A stretch of DNA of 64,000 nt, taken from assembly GCA_017643925.1 (NCBI GenBank), contig JAEPML010000001.1, positions 124,001 to 188,000 on the forward strand, in the 5' to 3' direction. This stretch comes from Roseibium sp. (GTDB lineage: Bacteria; Pseudomonadota; Alphaproteobacteria; Rhizobiales; Stappiaceae). Positions 26,836 through 35,704 of the stretch are shown one piece after another (the first letter of the stretch is position 1; every line of letters starts with the position of its first letter). The position numbers were made by a program, and so were the translations under genes. The notes below the pieces were generated by a model. That model made no database searches. It was given only the letters and a program-made list of their open reading frames with translations, and had not been told where the DNA came from.

Positions 26836-28572
26836 ATGACACGTCTCGGAAAATTGACCGTACTTGCAGGTGCGCTCCTGATGGGTGCCTCCACCGTGTC
26901 GATGGCACAGAACCCGCGAGCGAACCCGAGCACAGACTTTGCGCTCATCAACGGCAAGATCCACACGATGGACGCTGAGGGGACCGTAGCTGAGGCAATT
27001 GCCGTCGAAGGTGACGAGATTGTCTATGTCGGCGACGCGGCAGGGCTGGGTGATGTCATCGGGATTGGCACGGAAGTGATCGATCTTGACGGCAAGATGG
27101 TGCTGCCCGGCTTTGTAGATGGGCACAGTCATCCCATTGCGGGTGGGTTGATCATGCTGGGTGTCGATCTTCAGACCGACGATAAGGACGAACTCTTCTC
27201 TCGTATACGGGAAGAAGTTGAGAGCAACAACGACGACATTATCCTCGGCTACGGTGTGCGCTTCAACCCGTGGACAGACGGTAACCCTACTGCCGCCATG
27301 CTTGACGAAATCGAAAGCGAGCGGCCGATCTATTTCTGGGCAATCGACGGCCATGCAGCCTGGGTCAACTCGAAGGCACTGGAGATAGCCGGTATCGACA
27401 AGGATACGCCGGACACCGCGCCCGGTTTCTCGTTTTTCGAAAGGGACGATGACGGCAATCCGACAGGCTGGATTATCGAGTTGCCGGCGCAGATGCAGGT
27501 TCTGACGGCATTGATCGATCCAACGCCGGAATTCATGGCGCCCGGCGTCCAGGAATGGATGCAACGTTTCGCTGCCGCCGGCATAACCGCTGCCCATGAC
27601 CATGGCATTCAGGGAATGGGCCAGGATGAAGGCTTTCAGATGCTGTTGGAGTTCGAGGCGGAGGGAAAGCTGCCGCTGCGCATTGTTGGATCGTATTACT
27701 GGAACGATGGCGGCGTAGACCCGCTTCCGGAATTGACCGAGATGCAGGAGAAATACAACACCGATCTCGTGCAGGCTAAATACCTGAAAATCAACATGGA
27801 TGGTGGCGACGACAAGTGGAACGCCCTCTACGTTGATCCTTATACAGACCGGCCGGACATCGTACCGGAACCGATCATACCTTATGAAACAATGCGTGAT
27901 GTGTTGGTTCGCGCAGATGCGCAAGGGATTGACGTGACCTGCCACTGCTTCGGCGATCTCGCTGTACGACTGCTTTTGGACGCAGTTGAAGAGGCGATCG
28001 CGGCAAACCCGCCAAGAGAACGACGGCACAAAATCACCCATGGAACCCTCATTCATCCGGACGATTATGCCCGGTTCGGTGAACTCGGCATTGTTTATGA
28101 CAGCACTGGCGTATGGATGACGTATGATCCACTGAACCAATCTGTCGCGACCACGCGACTTGGCAGCGAGAGGGTTCAAATGATGTTTCCGGCGTCCAGC
28201 GTGATTGCGGAGGGCGGGACTTTTTCACTCGGGTCAGACTGGCCTGCCTCTGGCTACGTCTCAGAATATCGCCCGCTTTTTGCGATTGAGGGGGCCGTGA
28301 CGCGAACGCTGGACGGTCGCAAGGATGTGCCGCCTCTGGGCGGTGACGCGGCGAAGTTGAGCGTTGAACAGGCGCTGAGAGCCCAAACGATCAATGCCGC
28401 ACGCGGGATGGGAATGGACGACATCATCGGCAGTCTGGAAGTCGGTAAGAAAGCCGATCTCGTAGTGCTGGACAAGAATCTTTTCGACATAGATCCGAAC
28501 GACATCTCTGAAGTCGATATTCTCTACACCATGATGGGTGGCAAACTCACCCATGACAGCACCGCTGAGTAA
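26836..28572 (+). CDS. Exported YtcJ-like amidohydrolase
   Basis: The protein has 578 residues, with an N-terminal signal peptide (LTVLAGALLMGASTVSMAQ). The amidohydrolase-3 fold has its metal motif VDGHSHP near residue 97, the KINMDGGDD segment whose Lys is the likely carbamylated or bridging residue, then CHCFGDLAV, ITHGTLIHPDD and the terminal Asp in LGSDWPAS. Members hydrolyse amide or imine bonds of diverse small molecules. It is the first of four consecutive genes for exported proteins. The 179-base upstream gap should hold their promoter. Confidence 0.87.
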   Translation: MTRLGKLTVLAGALLMGASTVSMAQNPRANPSTDFALINGKIHTMDAEGTVAEAIAVEGDEIVYVGDAAGLGDVIGIGTEVIDLDGKMVLPGFVDGHSHPIAGGLIMLGVDLQTDDKDELFSRIREEVESNNDDIILGYGVRFNPWTDGNPTAAMLDEIESERPIYFWAIDGHAAWVNSKALEIAGIDKDTPDTAPGFSFFERDDDGNPTGWIIELPAQMQVLTALIDPTPEFMAPGVQEWMQRFAAAGITAAHDHGIQGMGQDEGFQMLLEFEAEGKLPLRIVGSYYWNDGGVDPLPELTEMQEKYNTDLVQAKYLKINMDGGDDKWNALYVDPYTDRPDIVPEPIIPYETMRDVLVRADAQGIDVTCHCFGDLAVRLLLDAVEEAIAANPPRERRHKITHGTLIHPDDYARFGELGIVYDSTGVWMTYDPLNQSVATTRLGSERVQMMFPASSVIAEGGTFSLGSDWPASGYVSEYRPLFAIEGAVTRTLDGRKDVPPLGGDAAKLSVEQALRAQTINAARGMGMDDIIGSLEVGKKADLVVLDKNLFDIDPNDISEVDILYTMMGGKLTHDSTAE

Positions 28573-28584
28573 GGGAGGCGGAAG

Positions 28585-29157
28585 ATGCGCATCCTGCTTG
28601 TAACACTCCTGCTTCTGATCGGGACCACGATCAGTTTTGCCTGCGGCAATCCGCTCTTGTGGGCGATGCTGTTCAAGAAGGTCCCGGAGGCCAAGGCGGT
28701 TTACGAAGCCGAAATGTCGGCGCGCTCCGAGGGTCTGATTACCGCCCGCGTCTATGACGCCAAGCCGGGCCAGCCCTACCATTCCTGGTCGAAGGCGTGG
28801 CTGCTCACGCTTGCAAAGGAGATGCAGCCCGCCGTGAGCGATGTCCTGCACCCGGATGAGACCTTGGACATCCTGCTGGCGGACGAAGTCGCCGTGCTCA
28901 GCTTCTCCAAGAACGCAGAACCCGTTTTCATCTCGGCAGGTGGCCTGCGCAACGTGGAGCGCTACGATCTGATCACCACGATCAACGCTCTCAAGGATGC
29001 CTGGCGAACCGAGCTCACCTATGGCGAGCTCGTCGAGCACGCCCTGGTGAGCGGTGACCATGAAGGCATGGCGCAGAAGCTCACCAGGATATTCCACGTC
29101 CGCAGTGGCGTTGATCTGAAGCGAAGCGCGCAGAACCGGATGCCGAGAAGGTTGTGA
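28585..29157 (+). CDS. Exported hypothetical protein in hydrolase cluster
   Basis: The protein has 190 residues. It starts with a hydrophobic signal-like segment (RILLVTLLLLIGTTISFA) followed directly by Cys-Gly-Asn, which might be a weak lipoprotein site or a disulfide Cys. GGAGG sits seven bases before the ATG, twelve bases after the amidohydrolase stop. I do not recognise a family. The body is of mixed helix and strand composition with a single Cys, and the C-terminus is basic. Position suggests it serves the same exported system. Confidence 0.7.
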   Translation: MRILLVTLLLLIGTTISFACGNPLLWAMLFKKVPEAKAVYEAEMSARSEGLITARVYDAKPGQPYHSWSKAWLLTLAKEMQPAVSDVLHPDETLDILLADEVAVLSFSKNAEPVFISAGGLRNVERYDLITTINALKDAWRTELTYGELVEHALVSGDHEGMAQKLTRIFHVRSGVDLKRSAQNRMPRRL

Positions 29158-29220
29158 GTGCTGCGAAGCCGGTTACGAAGTGATTTAACGCGTTGATTTT
29201 TTGTCTGAGGGGGAATGGAA

Positions 29221-30489
29221 ATGCGCAGGAAACTCTTTGGGGCATCACTGGCGATGTCCATGTTGCTCGTCACCGGTGCCGAGGCCCAGTATTTTGGTCA
29301 TGAATACGAGGGCACCCAGGCCCCCGTCCGGGAAGGCGAACAGCCTGTTGTCCCGCTCGACAAGGATGACCCGACATATAATGCCTGGCGTACACCACTG
29401 CCGAGTTTTGAAGGACAAAGGGAAGGCCGGACACCTGGCTTGGTAGACCCGGCGCGTTTCTACGGCCAGGGATATGCCCAAATCCCGACCTTCCTGCATC
29501 AGCCACTGGCCTTCACCCCCGAAGATCTTGCCGCCGGCAAGGTGGATGTTGCGATCATGGGCGCCTTCACGGACATGGGCAGCGGGGCACGCGGAGCCTC
29601 GCGCGGTCCTAACGCCGTGCGCAATTCCTCCATCTATCTCGGCTACGGTGCGCGCCAGCCGCACATGCATGTCATGGTCGACCCGCTTCAGGACATGACG
29701 GTCGTCGACTATGGCAACGCCCCGAACGACATGATGAGCACCGAACGAACGATCCACGCCGTTCGCTCCTTCGTGCGGCAGGTGGCGGAAGTGCAGCACG
29801 AGGACGGCAGCCGTGTCATCCCCTTCATCGTCGGCGGTGACCACTCGCTGATGTATCCCGATGTTGCGGCCCTGACCGATGTCTATGGCAAGGGCAATGT
29901 CGGCGTCGTGCATTTCGACGCCCATTACGACGCCGGAAAATACGGCTTCGGTCATCTCATCAATCACGGCATGCCGATCTATCGCCTGATCGAAGAGGGA
30001 TTGGTCGAGGGCAAGAATTTCATCCAGGTGGCCCTGCGCGGCTATTACCCGGACGAGAAGGCCTTTGAATGGATGCGGGAAAACGAGTTCCGCTACCACA
30101 CCATGGCCGAGATCGAGGACCGGGGCTGGGACGCGGTCATGGAGGACGTGATCCGCGAGGCCAACGAGGGCCCGGAATACATGTTCATCTCCTTTGACAT
30201 CGACACGTTCGATCCGGCCTTCGTGCCCGGCACGGGCACACCGGAACCCGGCGGATTGATGCCGCGCGAGATCTTCCCGATCATCCGGCGCCTGTGTGCG
30301 GAATCCAACGTGATCGGCTTCGAGATTGTCGAGCTGGCCCCCCTGATGGATCCGACCTATGTCTCCGCACTCAACGCCAACCGGACGATCCGTGAATGCC
30401 TGACCGGCATAGCCATGCGCAAGCAGGGCATCACCGAACCCGACTACAAGAGCCCGCTGACGAAGACACATGGGCAGACCAGGAACTGA
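29221..30489 (+). CDS. Exported ureohydrolase (agmatinase/arginase family)
   Basis: The protein has 422 residues from the second of two close ATGs, which best fits the GAGGGGG site. The signal peptide (LFGASLAMSMLLVTGAEAQ) is unusual for this normally cytoplasmic family. All manganese ligands are present: His in GGDHSLMYP, the pattern HFDAHYD, and SFDIDTFDPAFVPGTG. GARGASRGPNAVR near residue 120 also fits the agmatinase group. It would release urea from a guanidino compound in the periplasm; the actual substrate is unknown. It lies between an unknown exported protein and a DUF3299 protein that overlaps its end. Confidence 0.88.
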   Translation: MRRKLFGASLAMSMLLVTGAEAQYFGHEYEGTQAPVREGEQPVVPLDKDDPTYNAWRTPLPSFEGQREGRTPGLVDPARFYGQGYAQIPTFLHQPLAFTPEDLAAGKVDVAIMGAFTDMGSGARGASRGPNAVRNSSIYLGYGARQPHMHVMVDPLQDMTVVDYGNAPNDMMSTERTIHAVRSFVRQVAEVQHEDGSRVIPFIVGGDHSLMYPDVAALTDVYGKGNVGVVHFDAHYDAGKYGFGHLINHGMPIYRLIEEGLVEGKNFIQVALRGYYPDEKAFEWMRENEFRYHTMAEIEDRGWDAVMEDVIREANEGPEYMFISFDIDTFDPAFVPGTGTPEPGGLMPREIFPIIRRLCAESNVIGFEIVELAPLMDPTYVSALNANRTIRECLTGIAMRKQGITEPDYKSPLTKTHGQTRN

Positions 30490-31012
30490 GCGTGTCGCGC
30501 TTGCGGCGGTGTTGCTGAGCCTTTGGCACGGCGTCGCTTGGGCGGACCCTTTGCAGGTGTCCTGGGCGGATCTGCGCGCAAACCGCCCGGCTTCCTGCGC
30601 CACCTTGCTGGAGAATTACCAGTCACAGCCCCAGTGCCGACAGCAGGCAGCCTCGGCGCGGCTGCTGTCGAGCCGCTACCAGGCCTGCGCGCCTGGGGTG
30701 GACGCGCTTGATGGCAAGATCGTTCGCATTGCCGGTTACGCCCATCCACTCGAATTCGAATTCCGGGACGTGAAAAACTTCCTGCTGATCCCGCCCTTGC
30801 GGCAGGATTGCAGCCATCCACCACCGCCGCTGCCGGACCAGGTGATCGCCGTTGAATTTCCGGACGGCATGAATGTCACCGCCGACCCGGTCTGGGTCAC
30901 CGGCACGCTTCATCTGGAACCCGGGAAGACCCATATCGTGACGACCACCTACACCCTGCGGGCTACGGCGGTGACACCGGCAAACATTCCGGATGTGGAC
31001 GCTGGGAATTAG
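30470..31012 (+). CDS. Exported DUF3299 protein
   Basis: The protein has 180 residues and starts 20 bases inside the preceding ureohydrolase gene, indicating coupling. A short signal peptide (VALAAVLLSLWHGVAWA) leads to a mature domain with the DUF3299 core GYAHPLEFEFRDVKNFLL, followed by Cys in RQDCSHPPPP and QVIAVEFPDG. Proteins with this domain are exported and uncharacterised, sometimes beside ABC-transporter or metal-handling genes. It closes the four-gene cluster. Confidence 0.78.
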   Translation: MGRPGTERVALAAVLLSLWHGVAWADPLQVSWADLRANRPASCATLLENYQSQPQCRQQAASARLLSSRYQACAPGVDALDGKIVRIAGYAHPLEFEFRDVKNFLLIPPLRQDCSHPPPPLPDQVIAVEFPDGMNVTADPVWVTGTLHLEPGKTHIVTTTYTLRATAVTPANIPDVDAGN

Positions 31013-31032
31013 GTTCCCTAAAGCCGTTCTCC

Positions 31033-32097
31033 TCAGCCGGCTTTCAGGCCCCTGACCTCCGACGCGCGGGCGCCCGGGGTGACACCGAACCAGCGCTTGT
31101 AGGCGCGGATGAAGGCGGGGGAATCCGAGTAGCCGAGAAGGAAGGCAATTTCGGGAAGCGCGAGCTCGCTTTTCTTCAGGTATTCTTCGGAGAGGTTGCG
31201 CCTGACTTCCTCCAGGATTTCGGAAAATGTCGTGCCCTCATCCGCAAGCCTGCGGGCGAAGGTCCGCTCGGTCATGGCCAGTTTCTGGGCCACCTGGCTG
31301 GCCGAACTCTCGCCCTTGGACAGGCCGTCGATAATGTGAAATTCGACGTTGCCCAGAAACGTCTTCGGGGACTTGCGTTTCTTCTCCAGAATGCCGTCGG
31401 CGATGTTCGACATCAGGCCGAGCAGATCCTGGTCCGCATGGATCAGGGGAGTGTCCAGATCCGAGGTGCGGAAGACGAGGCCGTGAATGTCGCTGCCGAA
31501 ATGGATGGGGCACCCGAAGAACAGTTTCATTTCCGCCGGCACATCCGTGCGCTGGTGAAGAAAGTGAACTTCCAACGGGCGCAGGACGCGGCCAGTGCCA
31601 TGCCTGTAGTTGGAGATGAGGGCCGCCATTCCCGCTTCGTTGGCCTGGCGCTGAAGATAGGAGCCGCGATCCGCCTCCTTGTAAAGCAGTTGGGCGCTGT
31701 CACCGCTGCGCTGCAAGTCGAGCCGGTAACTGTCGACGAAGATATTCACGTATTTGACGTGGTTGAGGATCGCCTGTTCGAGCGTTGCCGCGGCAAGGCC
31801 CAGATAGGCGATGACGCCGAAAAACCCCGTCGGTGTCGTCTTGCCGACGTGAAAGCCGAAAAGCTCGTCCTGAAGGTGATGTGATGCCTGTTCAAGAAAG
31901 GCATCGGACTTCTTGAGCGGCAGTCGGCGGTCGAAGGCTTCGAAATCATCTGCCGTCAGACCGGTCGCCTTCAGGACGTCCTGGTGGTCCCTGCCACGCT
32001 CTTCCATGGCCCGGACAGCAGCGCGCACCCATACGGCATCCACTTCAGCTTCGCTCAAGATGTCCCTCCAAAACCACTTGGCATCAAATGACAGCAT
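31033..32097 (-). CDS. AraC-family regulator (OruR-like, arabinose-binding-like N domain)
   Basis: The protein has about 354 residues. The N-terminal ligand domain (ERGRDHQDVLKATGLTADD, YRLDLQRSGDSAQLLY) is of the OruR/ArgR type. The C-terminal double helix-turn-helix is clear: SQVAQKLAMTERTFARRLAD and LPEIAFLLGYSDSPAFIRAY, then FGVTPGARA. The ATG at 32095-32097 has no good ribosome site, while a TTG at 32056-32058 has GGAGGG six bases upstream and could be the real start. It is convergent with the exported hydrolase cluster (ends 21 bases apart) and may regulate it or another locus. Confidence 0.86.
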   Translation of the reverse strand: MLSFDAKWFWRDILSEAEVDAVWVRAAVRAMEERGRDHQDVLKATGLTADDFEAFDRRLPLKKSDAFLEQASHHLQDELFGFHVGKTTPTGFFGVIAYLGLAAATLEQAILNHVKYVNIFVDSYRLDLQRSGDSAQLLYKEADRGSYLQRQANEAGMAALISNYRHGTGRVLRPLEVHFLHQRTDVPAEMKLFFGCPIHFGSDIHGLVFRTSDLDTPLIHADQDLLGLMSNIADGILEKKRKSPKTFLGNVEFHIIDGLSKGESSASQVAQKLAMTERTFARRLADEGTTFSEILEEVRRNLSEEYLKKSELALPEIAFLLGYSDSPAFIRAYKRWFGVTPGARASEVRGLKAG

Positions 32098-32211
32098 ATT
32101 GGCAGTTGCGGACAATCGAAACCTGCAAGTCATACCTAAATCAGGAGTGACGGACAGAAAGAACAGAAAGAGCCAATTCCGCGCGATGGTACCGTCAAAA
32201 AACAAGAACAA

Positions 32212-32352
32212 CGCATTGCGGAATCTTTGGCACCTCTGGCTGCACGGTCGTTCGCCGGGCCAAGTCCTCCCCACAGGACGCAACCCGCGGGCTCTGGCCC
32301 CATCGCCACAGCAAACCGTCAGCCCCTTGACCGCGCCCAGGCGCGGTTTTTG
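32212..32352 (+). ncRNA. ssrS: Probable 6S RNA
   Basis: The stretch has the 6S layout. A closing stem pairs GGCTG-C-ACGGT (32238-32248) with ACCGTCAGCC (32315-32324). A 5' bubble strand carries GTTCG, next to CGGGCCAAGTCC, strikingly like the E. coli 6S segment. An apical arm has CGGG/CCCG and GTCCT/AGGAC stems, and a short GGGC-TCTG-GCCC hairpin lies in the 3' bubble strand. A Rho-independent terminator follows. 6S RNA mimics an open promoter and sequesters sigma-70 RNA polymerase. Ends are estimated: a weaker outer pairing (GCGG at 32218 with CCGC at 32331) suggests the 5' end is near 32212. No coding frame is supported on this strand. Confidence 0.72.
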
Positions 32353-32357
32353 TTTTT
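32330..32357 (+). terminator. Rho-independent terminator after 6S RNA candidate
   Basis: The GC-rich stem ACCGCGCC/GGCGCGGT has a minimal loop and is followed by TTTTTGTTTTT on the plus strand. No plus-strand protein gene lies between it and the terminus of the DUF3299 gene 1.3 kb upstream, so it must end a non-coding transcript. Confidence 0.8.
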
Positions 32358-32395
32358 CGTGGCTTTGTTTGTGGACATCGCTCGTGCGGTCTTTC

Positions 32396-33007
32396 TCAAA
32401 AGCGTCTTGTATAGGTGCGTCGTCCGAGCCGCCGGGCTGCGCCGGGTGCTTCCAGCGACGCATAGCGTCCACCTGAATAAATGCGGCAATCAAGGGCAAC
32501 GCCCGCCTTGACGGCTTCAGCCGCAATATCAAGTCCGCCGAGATAGCAGATGGCCACCGTGCGACCGTAATTGTCGAGTTCAACCGGATAGCATTCCAGC
32601 GTCTGGCCACGCACTAGGCGAAACATGAAGTCCTTTGCGCGTCCGCCGCCATACTCGTGCAGCTCGGGCGCATCCAGGCCGTTCAGCCGGATCTTGACCA
32701 CTTCCTGTCTTCGCCTGACATGGATGGTGTCGCCATCCACGATCCATACGACCCGACCGGTCCAGGGTTTCGTGCAAAATGGTTCCCGAACCCGAGAGGA
32801 CCTCGGTGCCGATGGAGCGCAAGAAGGCTCAGGTCTTGGCGCTGGCGCAGGCCTCGATGCTGTTTTGGGGCGGACCGGAGGCGCGGGGCGTTTCGTTTCC
32901 CCGGGTCTTTGTCCGCCGGAGTGCCTCTGCCGCGTTGACTTGCGAGACGCGCGGCCGACGAAGGCGAGCACCAGAACAATGAACGATACGACGAGAACAA
33001 TTTCCAT
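32396..33007 (-). CDS. Membrane-anchored SNase-like (thermonuclease family) protein
   Basis: The protein has 203 residues from the ATG at 33005-33007, preceded by GGAG. An N-terminal hydrophobic anchor (IVLVVSFIVLVLAFVG) is followed by a Pro/Arg/Ser-rich linker of about 60 residues and then a staphylococcal-nuclease fold. Active-site equivalents are the Asp in VDGDTIHV, the Arg in KIRLNGLDAPEL, and the Arg in LDNYGRTVA. It likely degrades nucleic acid at the outer face of the inner membrane; activity is inferred. It is convergent with the 6S RNA candidate and divergent from the aminotransferase gene. Confidence 0.82.
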   Translation of the reverse strand: MEIVLVVSFIVLVLAFVGRASRKSTRQRHSGGQRPGETKRPAPPVRPKTASRPAPAPRPEPSCAPSAPRSSRVREPFCTKPWTGRVVWIVDGDTIHVRRRQEVVKIRLNGLDAPELHEYGGGRAKDFMFRLVRGQTLECYPVELDNYGRTVAICYLGGLDIAAEAVKAGVALDCRIYSGGRYASLEAPGAARRLGRRTYTRRF

Positions 33008-33219
33008 GGTGATCTCCGTGACGAGAGATCTCCCATATGCCGCAGGTAATACGGTCCCGGTTGTCACTCGCTGCCAAAGGACTTTCAGTTCCTGCCAGTG
33101 ACAAGATTCCGATTGTGCTCGAGATTTGGCGAGGCTAGCGTGAGATCGAGAGGTGCGGGCTCGTGTTGAGTCGCGTGCCTGTCGTTCCTTCCACAAGTCC
33201 GTTTTCCAAGAGCCGTTCC

Positions 33220-34572
33220 ATGACGCAGCTGCCCAACTCACTCGAAGCCCGCGATATCGCCTTTCAGCTCCACTCCTACGCCGATGCGCGCCGTCAGGAA
33301 GAGGCGGGCGCCCTTGTGATCGACAAGGGCGACGGGATCTATGTCGAGGACATCAACGGCAAGCGTTACATTGAGGGCATGGCCGGTCTGTGGAGCGTTG
33401 CCGTGGGCTTCGGCGAGAAGCGCCTCGTGGACGCGGCAACGCGTCAGATGGAAAAGCTGCCCTACTATCACACCTTCACCTACAAGACCCACGGACCGTC
33501 GATCAAACTTGCCGAGAAGCTGATCGAGATGGCTCCGGTGCCGATGTCGAAGGTCTACTTCACCAATTCCGGTTCCGAAGCCAATGACACGGCCATCAAG
33601 CTGATCTGGTACCGCTCCAACGCGCTGGGCCAGCCGGAACGCAAGAAGATCATCTCAAGGGTGCGCGGCTATCACGGTGTCACGCTGGCGTCCGCGAGCC
33701 TTACCGGCCTTCCCAACAACCACAAGTCCTTCGACCTGCCCATCGGCCAGGTGCTGCACACGACCTGTCCGCACTACCGCACCATGAAGCAGGACGGGGA
33801 AAGCGAAGGGGATTTTGCAAAACGCTGCGCCAGGGATCTGGAAGACCTGATCCTCGCGGAAGGTCCCGAGACGATTGCCGCCTTTTTCGCGGAGCCGGTC
33901 ATGGGGGCCGGTGGCGTCGTTGTGCCGCCGGAGGGCTATTGGCAGGCGGTGCAGCCCGTTTTGAAGAAATACGACATCCTTTTCGTGGCCGACGAGGTGA
34001 TCTGCGGCTTCGGGCGCACAGGCAACATGTTCGGTACCGAAACCTACGATCTTCAGCCAGACATCATGACCTTGTCCAAGGCGTTGTCCTCGTCCTATCA
34101 GCCGATTTCGGCGCTCTTGATCAATGACCACGTCTATCAGCCGATTGCCGATGAATCGAACCGGATTGGCGTTCTCGGTCACGGCTACACGGCCAGCGGT
34201 CACCCGGTTGCGGCCGCGGTTGCGCTGGAAAACCTGAAGATCATCGAGGAACGGGATCTGGTCGGAAACGTCAAGGCGCTGGCGCCGGTCTTTCAGAAAC
34301 GCCTTGCCGGACTTGCCGAAAATCCGCTGGTCATCGAGACACGCGGTGTCGGGCTGATCGGTGCCGCGGAACTCTCTCATGAAGCCCTGAGCGCGACACC
34401 CGGGGCGCTGGGCGCGCGCACCAATGCGGAATTCCACGACAAGGGCCTGATTTCCCGCAACATGCTGGATGCAATGGCCTTCTGCCCGCCGCTGATCATC
34501 ACGGAGGCGCAGGTGAACGAGATGTTCGATATTGCTGAAGCCGGCCTCAGCTCCGTGGCGGAAAGCCTCTGA
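33220..34572 (+). CDS. Class III PLP aminotransferase (omega-transaminase type)
   Basis: The protein has 450 residues starting at the ATG of MTQLPNSLEARD; an in-frame TTG upstream adds 19 unconserved residues. The class III signature is plain: NSGSEANDTAIKL for PLP phosphate binding, LFVADEVICGFGRTG with the Asp, LSKALSSSYQPISA with the Schiff-base Lys, and GYTASGHPVAAA. Close relatives act on beta-alanine, taurine, putrescine or other omega-amines with pyruvate. The anmK gene starts two bases after its stop, so both are co-transcribed, though a metabolic link is unclear. Confidence 0.9.
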   Translation: MTQLPNSLEARDIAFQLHSYADARRQEEAGALVIDKGDGIYVEDINGKRYIEGMAGLWSVAVGFGEKRLVDAATRQMEKLPYYHTFTYKTHGPSIKLAEKLIEMAPVPMSKVYFTNSGSEANDTAIKLIWYRSNALGQPERKKIISRVRGYHGVTLASASLTGLPNNHKSFDLPIGQVLHTTCPHYRTMKQDGESEGDFAKRCARDLEDLILAEGPETIAAFFAEPVMGAGGVVVPPEGYWQAVQPVLKKYDILFVADEVICGFGRTGNMFGTETYDLQPDIMTLSKALSSSYQPISALLINDHVYQPIADESNRIGVLGHGYTASGHPVAAAVALENLKIIEERDLVGNVKALAPVFQKRLAGLAENPLVIETRGVGLIGAAELSHEALSATPGALGARTNAEFHDKGLISRNMLDAMAFCPPLIITEAQVNEMFDIAEAGLSSVAESL

Positions 34573-34574
34573 CC

Positions 34575-35654
34575 ATGTGGCGCATCGTCGGCACCATCAG
34601 CGGGACATCCGCGGACGGGATCGATCTGGCCGAGATCGAAACCGACGGCAAGACCATTGCCCGGTTCGGGCCGGCGGAGACGGCAGCCTATCGTCCGGAG
34701 ACGAAAACACGGGTTCTCGAGGCCGCGGCCCGCAAGGGGCAGGGACGCGAGGCCTGGCCTGAATTGACGAGCGCCGTCACGGAGGATCATGCGGGTGCCA
34801 TCCGGGCATTTCTCGACCGACATTCACTCGCGCCCGATGCCGTCGTCTTTCATGGCCAGACCGTCTGGCATGATCCGAAGGCCGGCGAAACCGTGCAGCT
34901 CGGAGATCCGCAGGCGCTTGCCAATGCGCTGAAGCTGCCGGTAATCGCCGAGGTTCGGCTGGCCGACATGGTGGCCGGCGGCGAGGGCGCGCCTCTTGTT
35001 CCGGTCTATCACCAGGCCCTGGCCAAGACGCTTGTGGGGCCGGACAGGGAGCCGCTCTGTTTCCTCAATATCGGGGGTGTCTCCAATTTGACCTATGTCG
35101 AAGGCGAGACGCTGCATGCCTTTGATATCGGGCCGGGCAACGCGCTTCTGGACGACTGGGTGCGCCGACATGGCGGTGGAGATTACGACGAGGGTGGCCT
35201 GATCTCGGCCAGGGGGACTGTGGACGAAAGCCGGTTGCGCGACGCGCTCCGGCATCCGTTCCTGTCCGAACCGGGCCCAAAGTCCCTCGATCGCTACAGC
35301 TTCTCCGGGGACTTTGTCGACGGCCTCGGACTGGAAGATGGAGCCGCCACGCTGCTGGCCTTCACGGCAGAAGCCATTGCAATGGCCGAGGCCTTGTTGC
35401 CCGCATGCCCGAAACTCTGGCTTGTCTGTGGCGGCGGCCGGCACAATCCGGTCCTGATGAAGGCGCTGAATGAGCGCCTGACCGGCGACGTGGTCTCGGC
35501 AGATGACTACCGGATCGATGGCGATGCGCTGGAGGCGCAGGCCATGGCATTCCTCGGTGCACGGCTCAAGGCCGGGGTGCCGACGACGTTTCCGGAGACA
35601 ACGGGAGCGTCACAGCCGGTCATTGGAGGGGTGTTGTACAATCCGGCTGGCTAG
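34575..35654 (+). CDS. anmK: Anhydro-N-acetylmuramic acid kinase
   Basis: The protein has 359 residues. The ATP-binding N-terminus is GTISGTSADGIDLAEIE, followed by VFHGQTVWHDPK, NIGGVSNLTYV and FDIGPGNALLDDWV, all family landmarks. It phosphorylates and opens 1,6-anhydroMurNAc to MurNAc-6-phosphate in cell-wall recycling. It would process products of lytic transglycosylases such as the MltF-like enzyme at 24.3 kb. It is directly downstream of the aminotransferase gene. Confidence 0.95.
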   Translation: MWRIVGTISGTSADGIDLAEIETDGKTIARFGPAETAAYRPETKTRVLEAAARKGQGREAWPELTSAVTEDHAGAIRAFLDRHSLAPDAVVFHGQTVWHDPKAGETVQLGDPQALANALKLPVIAEVRLADMVAGGEGAPLVPVYHQALAKTLVGPDREPLCFLNIGGVSNLTYVEGETLHAFDIGPGNALLDDWVRRHGGGDYDEGGLISARGTVDESRLRDALRHPFLSEPGPKSLDRYSFSGDFVDGLGLEDGAATLLAFTAEAIAMAEALLPACPKLWLVCGGGRHNPVLMKALNERLTGDVVSADDYRIDGDALEAQAMAFLGARLKAGVPTTFPETTGASQPVIGGVLYNPAG

Positions 35655-35704
35655 TTTATCCGCACACTCTTGTCGACTTCCCAAGCCGATAGCCATTGCT
35701 TGGC

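Noticed and set aside
30444-30824. Arg/Ala/Gly-rich minus-strand frame over the DUF3299 gene
   Set aside because: Typical high-GC shadow frame; the plus-strand frame has a signal peptide and DUF3299 core.
32098-32610. N-terminal extension of the AraC gene to about 525 codons
   Set aside because: The extension would cover the 6S RNA candidate and its terminator, and has no conserved features; the regulator start lies at 32097 or 32058.
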